64,000 nt of DNA from Owenia fusiformis (Eukaryota; Annelida; Polychaeta; Sabellida; Oweniidae). The stretch spans positions 25,134,425 to 25,198,424 of the forward strand of contig CAIIXF020000010.1 in assembly GCA_903813345.2 (NCBI GenBank). Reading direction: 5' to 3'. The notes under the pieces were generated by a model, which had not been told where the DNA came from, did no database searches, and saw nothing but the letters and a program-made list of their open reading frames with translations. A program made the position numbers and the translations under genes. Positions 56,422 through 64,000 of this stretch are shown here, in pieces (position 1 is the first letter of the stretch; every line of letters starts with the position of its first letter).

Positions 56422-56644
56422 CTGGAATCAAAATGATTAATACTTCATCATAAATTGCAATATTTTTGGATAATTAAATCAAATGATCCCTTGATTTACT
56501 TTACTACTTAAAGTACGGTATTATAATATAATAAAAAGTTAGTCTGACATCCTTATCTCAACCACTTTAAGTTAGATGTGACAGTCACCACATTTTCTCC
56601 TTAAGGAGATGCCTCTATGGACCATTCAGGTTTTGTATAATAAT

Positions 56645-57090
56645 TGAAACACATGTTGATGAATTACTATAATACATGTAAATTAGAAACTGATGAATTA
56701 TCACAATAAATTAGATACCATTTTGAAGAATTACCACAATAAACTAGAAGCCATGTTGATTAATTACCACATTAAATTAGAATCCATGATAATAATTACC
56801 ACAATAAATAAGAAACCATGTTGAAGAATTACCACAATAAATTAGAATCCATGATAATAATTACCACAATAAACTAGAAGCCATGTTGATTAATTACCAC
56901 ATTAAATTAGAATCCATGATAATAATTACCACAATAAATTAGAATCCATGATAATAATAACCACAATAAATAAGAAACCATGTTGAAGAATTACCACAAT
57001 AAACTAAAAGCCATGTTGATTAATTACCACATTAAATTAGAATCCATGATAATAATTATCACAATAAATAAATAAATTAGAAGCCATGTT
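56645..57090. repeat. AT-rich ~32/33-bp minisatellite
   Basis: Alternating variants of attaccacaataaactagaa / gccatgttgatta and attaccacattaaattagaa / tccatgataata, about 13 units, giving a higher-order pattern of roughly 65 bp. Diverged at the left edge. Confidence 0.85.
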
Positions 57091-58594
57091 GAAAAACATA
57101 TGAACCAAGGTAACTCAGGGATGGTGTGGTATTTGATTTTGATATGATGAAAGACTGATTCTTTTGTTTGACTGATTAATGAAACTAATCGGTGTGATGA
57201 TTTCTCCAACAAATACCCAAAGGATGTCACAAATAATTCACATATTTTACTGAATATTTGATATTCTTCTTGCCTTTCATAATAATAAGATGTGGTCTTC
57301 ATAGTTATTTTCACATAAACATCCTATTTATTTGCAAATTTTCAAACAAAATATCTTTAAACAAAGTTTCTATATGCATAAAATCAACATGGATCAATCC
57401 CATGATACCAAGCAAAAAGATGAGAGAAAAACAAGAGATTTTTTGTATGGGTTGGTATTTACTTCAAGTTCATTTCTATTTATCTTGCTTCTAACAAATC
57501 TCAGTTCATCAGTGTATTTACCAGAGGTTAAAGCTGATAATTAATCTCCTTTCTGGGGGCCAACCCAGGTAAGGATGCCCTTGACACAAAAGGGGTGGGA
57601 AATACCAACAAATAATCACTCTATACAACCCTTCAGCAAAAATGTTTAGTGCATATTAATATATCAAAAACTTACTTATAAACGATTGTAGTTGACACAA
57701 ATTGATATATACGTACATTGTATTTGCCAAAAGATAATAATTGTGATACTTCATGTTTTAAAATAAATATGCTGCATAAACAAATCAAGTCTGTAGCAAG
57801 TAGTTTTTTAGTTTACAGAGAGCACATGTTTATATGTAACTAATGGTAAATAGATTCCAGTGCTATCAGTGATAAAAAGGTATCACTGTGACTAGTAACA
57901 GGTCTTACTTGACAATAACCATGTACTGTATGCTCACATATCTTTCCTATATACTCTACAAGTTAGTATCTCAATTAATCAACTTCATACATAAGCATTC
58001 TAGTTTTTCAGACACCAAGTCATTGTAACTTTGTTTTAGCATTTAATTGTAATGCTTTTCACAGTAAGAAAATGAGTAAAATGGAGTTGCAAACATTGAA
58101 AGGTTTGGAAGCTCATACTATTTTTCAAACAATCATGCAGTTTTTCACCTTGAGAGAAAATCAGAGAAAATGTAATCTGACCACAAAAAGATGAAAGCTT
58201 TGATGGGATGGTGAGTATAGTGTGTTTACAAGTGTCAGTATGACATTTTAAAGGTGTCTTCTGACATAACAAGAAACATTACAGACAGGTAATGCAATGT
58301 GTTTAAAAGTGAAATTTGTTGATATTCTTGTGCTTGCTCTTAGACCTTTCTCTTTTTGTAATACTCTTTGATTTTTCCCCTTTTCGCACTTGTGCTTACA
58401 TGTTTTTCAAACTAATGTTCTTGTACATACATGTATGTACTATCAGGAAAGAATTGTGCTCTACTGCACCCTAACACCCTAACAGCACCCTAAAAATGAA
58501 TTGACAAACGAAATGTAGAACAATGTTGGTTAGAACAATGTTGGTTACAAGTTTGCTGTAGTCCCTCATCCACCCCCTCCACCCCCTGGTATCT

Positions 58595-58770
58595 ACAGTA
58601 AAACTCGTCTAATCTGAACACCTCTGGGACCAGCCAAAAGTGTTTGGATAAGAAGGTGTTCACATGTTAAGGTTTTTCAACATATAGGTCAATGAGAGGC
58701 TGAGAAAAAGTGTTCCTAATGAGAGGTGTATTTCAGGAGGTGAGGTATGTAGGGTGTTTATACCTTGATT
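58595..58770. mobile_element. pogo/Tigger-like fragment
   Basis: Starts cagtaaaactcgtctaatct then gaacac, followed by gtgtttggataagaaggtg and gagaggtgtatt. Similar internal words recur at about 63170-63310 (ggccaaaggtgttgggaata), likely another decayed copy. Identification rests on the terminus motif. Confidence 0.5.
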
Positions 58771-61262
58771 AACCAGACCTAGGGCAGCTCTATTACTATC
58801 ATAACTGGTAAGTTCAAGGAAAAAATGGGTGTAGCTTACCATGACATGTCATGTCACTTAAAGTAGCCAAATCAACATATATCACACTGTCTGCCACAAA
58901 ACAATTCGTGATTTCTTCATTTTTCGATATTTTCTTTCATTTTAAAGTGAATGCCACTTGATGGGGGTTACCCCTTAATAAAATCAACTCCATACTGTGT
59001 ATGATGCCATTTGGTATGTAGCTAATATAACTGTGTGACATTTCTTTAAAAGATATAAGATAATAGATTCACACTGAGGTTATAATATAAATGCTAAAAC
59101 ATTTATACAACTATCTTGTCAAAAGTGCATTTACAAATATGCATCACTTGGATGACTAAATATAAGCCAAATAGAAGCGAGATAAACGTCAACAAAGAAT
59201 TCATAGACAGTTTAAATTGGCTAATTTATTTATCATAAACTCACACAAACATTGGATAAGAATGTCTACACCCGGAGAAAACACTTATTTGAGAAAATAG
59301 TTTGTACTTGAACATTTTTTAATAATGATAACACTCAAATTTACTCATTTAAGTGAGATCCTAAGTTACTGATATATAATTAAGACGTCAGTAAAGTGCA
59401 ATCATAGCACATAAAACTACAAATCTAAAGTATATGAGTAGTTACTTTTATGTATAACAACAAGAAGGGGTAAAAAGACCTTTCTCTCAACTACAACTTA
59501 GAACTAATAACAAAAATAGATTGATAGCAGTTAGAGATTAAATATTTTGTATGTCATTTCAATATTGTTGGATTGATAGAGCAACTGCAAGTCAAATTCA
59601 ATATAAAGGGCATATAAATATTTGTTAAAAACATACAAAGTTGTCAAATTATGACTTCAAACTGCCTCCACAGTTCTAAAGCCAAGAGTAATTAATACAT
59701 TGAAATGATGAATGCATGACAAAGAACCTGTATTGATACTGCTTGCCATAAATCTAAAGATCCTAGAGCGAGAAAAGGTAGATAACGATAGATGGATAAA
59801 TTACTTTCTTTCCATATAATACCTCTTAAAAACATCTGATAAATGATACCATGTTACACATATATCCCCTAGACAAGTTAACTACAAATATGAACGATTG
59901 GAATTTCCTTACTATTTTTTATGTATGTTAAAGCGAGACTAAAAAGCCAGGTAATGAATAGGATGGAATAAATCGTACAAATGTTCAGTAAAAGAAATGC
60001 AAAAATGACTTATATGTTTTTCTATGTTGTCAGGTTAGCACTCAAATACCCAGGTGTATTCTGTACCCCAGGAATAAAAGCAAAATATACAGGAATCCTT
60101 GCCAAGTATGAATATGAGCAGAATATAATGCAAGTGAGTGATAAGTCTGTTTTGTACATATACTTAATAAGATGTTTTGGAAAATCAGGAAAATGGGTAT
60201 TATGGGCAAAAGAGTTTAATGAATATGAAATCAGTGCATTAAAATATTTAGCCTGGGATTGTTGTTGGTTCACATTTTTGTATTTTGTAATACATATTTT
60301 GATGAAAAGCACCTGTTTTATGATACTCCCCTTATTCCCATCAGAAAAACAGGAGGTAAAAACATTTAAGTAATTGACCAGTCAGGACATCTTTCACAAT
60401 TTGTCAAATCTTGAAATTCCTAATTGTCATAATAAAGGACATGCCCTTAAATAGGTAACTCCCTACACAAACCCTTGATCGGGACAATAACTCCAACACT
60501 ATCCCTATTATTATTGATTTGTAGATAAGCAACAAGAAACTTGACATTTTCAGATTCAAAGAGACAAATTCTAATTTGTTAATCTTACAATATTACCTAA
60601 CATTAAAATTATAACATAATAGGATTCACTTGTACTGGTGCCCCTGGGCCAAATGTACATCCAACAATAAAATTTTATAATTACAGTAAAAAATAGTAGT
60701 AAAGAAAATAAACAACATTCTTCAAATCACAGATAAATAAATATTATTTTGATATAACGATCCTGTCTCTGAAGATCATTAGGTCATTACTTCACATTTT
60801 TGAATTTTTAATGTGAGGTTGTCTGATGTGATCTAATTGTTTACAGTTGAATATAAAATGTGTTTCATCTTCAATTATCAGATCCTTGCATACTTTTCAA
60901 AATCACTAATTTAAATCAGTAATAGGTCTCGTTTATCAACCCCTCTGTATGTCAAGATTATGCGTGCTTATCCGTAACCTAGTGAGGTGTTTAGAATTAG
61001 AAGAGGTGATTTCTGAAAGGTATTGTTCGTATCCAAAGTGTGTTTTTAGTCATGTTGGAGATAAGAAGGGCAAATCTCACCTCAGGAGATGGTCATCATG
61101 AAATGTTATCAATCAAGTTAATTGAAATGCATTAATGTTAAATAGAATTCCATTAAACAAATTCAATGACTGAGTGAGGATTTTGGACCATAATTTGTCC
61201 AAATGGCCATGTTCAACTAATCAATGGTGCTAGTAATATCTTATGGTATAGAACCCAAATTA

Positions 61263-61347
61263 GTACTATATCTTGTTAAGTACTACATCTTGTGAAGTAC
61301 TATATCTTGTTAAGTACTATATCTTGTGAAGTACTTCATCTCGTTAA
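61263..61347. repeat. 17-bp tandem repeat, 5 copies
   Basis: gtactatatcttgttaa and gtactatatcttgtgaa alternate, a 34-bp higher-order unit; the last copy is diverged (cttcatctcg). Confidence 0.85.
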
Positions 61348-64000
61348 CTACTGCATTTTGTAAAGCATAACATCCTACTTACAATGTTTGAGCACATTTT
61401 ACAAATAGCTAAATTATCATGTTGCAGATCATGTACTTTTTATTTTTAACTGAAATTCATTTAAAAAGTATGACGCCAAGAAACAAATGATATATGTTTT
61501 TAAAGTTCAAATAAGGTAAAATAATGACCTCATATTAACAAAAAGAAACCGATCTATCACAATAGGATGTAAAATACATGTGAATTGAAACCATTTTTAC
61601 ATTTAACATACTTTGGTTATTGAACATATTTTTGCGAAGAACGTCTGCGTCATAGTCAACGTCTGAGTTTTCAAGTCAGTTCACTCGCTAACTAATTAGT
61701 TCCAATATGGAGTTTTAACTTGGATGACTTTCATAATATGAAATTAGCAAACATAAAATTATTATCTTTCTTTGAAGGATATTGACATTTTTATACAGTT
61801 CACAAACATTTAACAAGTTTCACAAAAGCTATCACATTAGAAATTCCTGTTTGATGGATTGATAAAGAAAAAGGTTGATTAATTGTCAATCCACACTAAA
61901 ACAACCTTAGGGTAAAGAAGTGTTTTGTAATAGAAAAATCAAGTTAAACAGGTGCAGTCTATCATAATCACAGCCTTAAGAAATAATTCTATTGGTCAAA
62001 TCAACGTTTCACTAATTGTCCATTCTTGGTATATATTAGGTGTATACAAGGACAGAATGCTTTTTATTAGTTGATACAATCATGGGCTTTCAATTAGGGT
62101 TATCTAAATAAGGTAACATAAACCTCCAGGCAGAAATGAACAAATATTAACGCTTCTGGTGACCTTGAGCTATGACCTTGACCTTCCATGACCTTAATAG
62201 TGTTGATTTATGGCTAAATCAGGATTTACACTTATGGAACAACGTCTATGCCTTGAACTATGATCACCACACCCATCTCAAAGAGTAGCAGACATATTTT
62301 CTCACAGACATTTTTCTCAGCTTTGGATTACAAGATTTTCATTGCAGCAGGTTCATGTTATTTATCAAAACTACATGTACAAGGTGTTCATTGTTAGTAA
62401 TATAAATTATGATAATGTTTTGGTTGATCAAAATATATATTGTCTTATTTTGTTATTCAATACAGTACTATGAATATTTCAAAGATAACATAATATTTTT
62501 GTACAAAATCTAGTTTTTCAACATTTTTTATTCTTGTAAAAAGTGGTTTATGATGTCAGTTGTGTATTATTTCTGGGACAGTAATAGAAATTTATGAATT
62601 TTGAGGTTATGCCCCCCTCCAGGACACTCTACTAAATTGATATGTATTTTCATTACAGGCACATCTGCTATGTAATTAAATTGAAAATGTGAGGTATTTT
62701 AAAAAAAATAATCATTTGCTCCTATTTTCAAACCTTGAAAGCCATATGAAAGATTCCCTCTATTTCCAGCTACTGAAATTTTGTTTTTAGCATATTAAAC
62801 TGCCCTGTTTGTTTTACTAGATGGGGCTAGATTCAAATTGGGACCAGTGTGGTCACAAATACAAAATTGTAGGGATTGTCCAATATATAAATAAATAAAC
62901 AAAAGATCAGGAAGAGAACATTGCAGAAGTTTCATTGTCAATGATTTCTTGTTTAAAAAGATTTTACAAACAGTGTGAGCTACCAGAAAACAAAACAAAA
63001 GAAAGTAACCCTGTTGAGTAACCCTGTTCAAGCAAAACAAAAAATAGAACTTGACTTACAACATGTCAAAATTAGGTTCCCTAATATATATATGAAGTAC
63101 TTGGTCAGGATTTTTTCAACCTCAGGTAAGGAAACATTATTAATGTGTAGTGAGATCTGTCTTCTACAAAAGGCCAACTGGGACTGGCCAAAGGTGTTGG
63201 GAATAACAGGTATTCATATTTCAAGGTGTCTTGAACAAGAGAATCAATGTAAGGCTGACTTCAAGAGAGTGTTCATATTGAGAGGTGGTTTGATTACACA
63301 GCTGTTCAAACTTATTTGTTTACTGTACCATAACATTTTGATGAATAACTGCTATTGGTCTAATTTCTAAAATAGATGAATATTGCTTTTATCATGATGA
63401 TTAGAATTAGAAATACAGTGTACGAAATACAATTGTGAACATGCACTTTAACATGTTTTACTAATTCATTCATGTACTTGTTAGTCAGAAAAACAAAACT
63501 TAATAATTTTCCAAATTTTGATAATAAATTGGGCCTACATGTAAGGGTCCATGTATAGTTAAAATTACTCTAAATATGAAGTGCAGTTGATCTTTCTAAA
63601 TTAATGGTGTACAGTACTGTATTACCCAACCACTTGATCAACAACAGTGCATCAACTGAATTTGAACCCGGAAAATCTTAACTTCCCTCATTAAAAAAAT
63701 CCTGAAATGATAGATAATACATGAAAAATAGATGCAAATAAAACCTAGAAAAATGAAAGAACATCAATTACAATTTGTACGCATAATCGGAGACATGTGT
63801 TTTGCCAAAAAATAGTTTGAGCTATTGACTAGGAAGTTGGGAATGAGTGAAAATGCACACAAAACTTGAAATTTCTGAACAGGGTACCTCTTCAGAATGA
63901 AATGAAAGTAAGTGGTTACATAACCTGCCTAGAAGAATTCTAACCAGATACCAACATAGCTAGAAACCTGACATCTCAGATTGTTTAATTACTTTGAAAC

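Larger units (their letters stand above)
56422..64000 (-). other. Upstream (5') non-coding region, probably intron
   Basis: 7579 bp with no exon I can support on either strand; EGF3 should be the next coding exon in the 5' direction. An AT-rich minisatellite at 56645-57090, a pogo-like fragment at 58595 and a 17-bp repeat at 61263 are listed separately. A 130-aa forward frame at 59981-60373 has no recognised motif. No promoter or CpG island is seen. Confidence 0.6.

Noticed and set aside
59981-60373. 130-codon forward frame
   Set aside because: No recognised domain, an open antisense frame over the same place, AT-rich codon use, no splice or promoter evidence. Probably chance.
56422-64000. 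EGF1-3 or N-terminal exons
   Set aside because: I looked for six-cysteine patterns with phase-1 splice borders on the minus strand and found none convincing; they probably lie beyond the window.

Overview
The window is animal (eukaryotic, intron-rich, AT-rich) genomic DNA holding one large gene on the minus strand. It is a fibrillin, a giant secreted glycoprotein that assembles into extracellular microfibrils. I could place 44 coding exons between 5010 and 56421, all with GT-AG borders, all a multiple of 3 long and all with phase-1 junctions. Joined, they encode about 2171 residues (6513 bp). The start (signal peptide, N-terminal unique region, first EGFs) lies beyond 64000. The end (TB7, cbEGF37-43, C-terminal propeptide) lies left of 5010, across an assembly gap at 4001-4500.

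Read in gene direction (right to left), the domain order is: Hyb1; cbEGF1-2; TB1; six EGFs; TB2; cbEGF7-9; Hyb2; cbEGF10; TB3; cbEGF11-22; TB4 (with an RGD); cbEGF23-24; TB5; cbEGF25-31; TB6; cbEGF32-36. From TB2 onward this is a one-for-one match, including domain-specific signatures, to the human fibrillin layout as I remember it. The differences I see are six rather than five EGFs between TB1 and TB2, no proline- or glycine-rich segment after TB1, and several exons that carry two domains.

The rest is introns filled with repeats. Positions 1-4000 are a near-perfect 153-bp satellite running into the gap. A 61-bp minisatellite follows the gap. A 27-bp array of about 103 units fills 32514-35294, and a ~135-bp tandem array fills 38295-39985. 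Many short non-autonomous DNA-transposon-like elements (MITEs) with visible terminal inverted repeats, several fold-backs, and tRNA-like SINE fragments are scattered between exons. 56422-64000 shows no exon I can support and is probably 5' intron.

The host is an invertebrate metazoan. The full fibrillin architecture together with MITEs carrying tandem-repeat cores would fit a marine mollusc such as a bivalve, but that is a weak inference. I found no second gene, RNA gene, CRISPR array, operon or viral sequence, and no undescribed enzymatic system. The most unusual content is repeat biology and evolutionary detail of the fibrillin gene.
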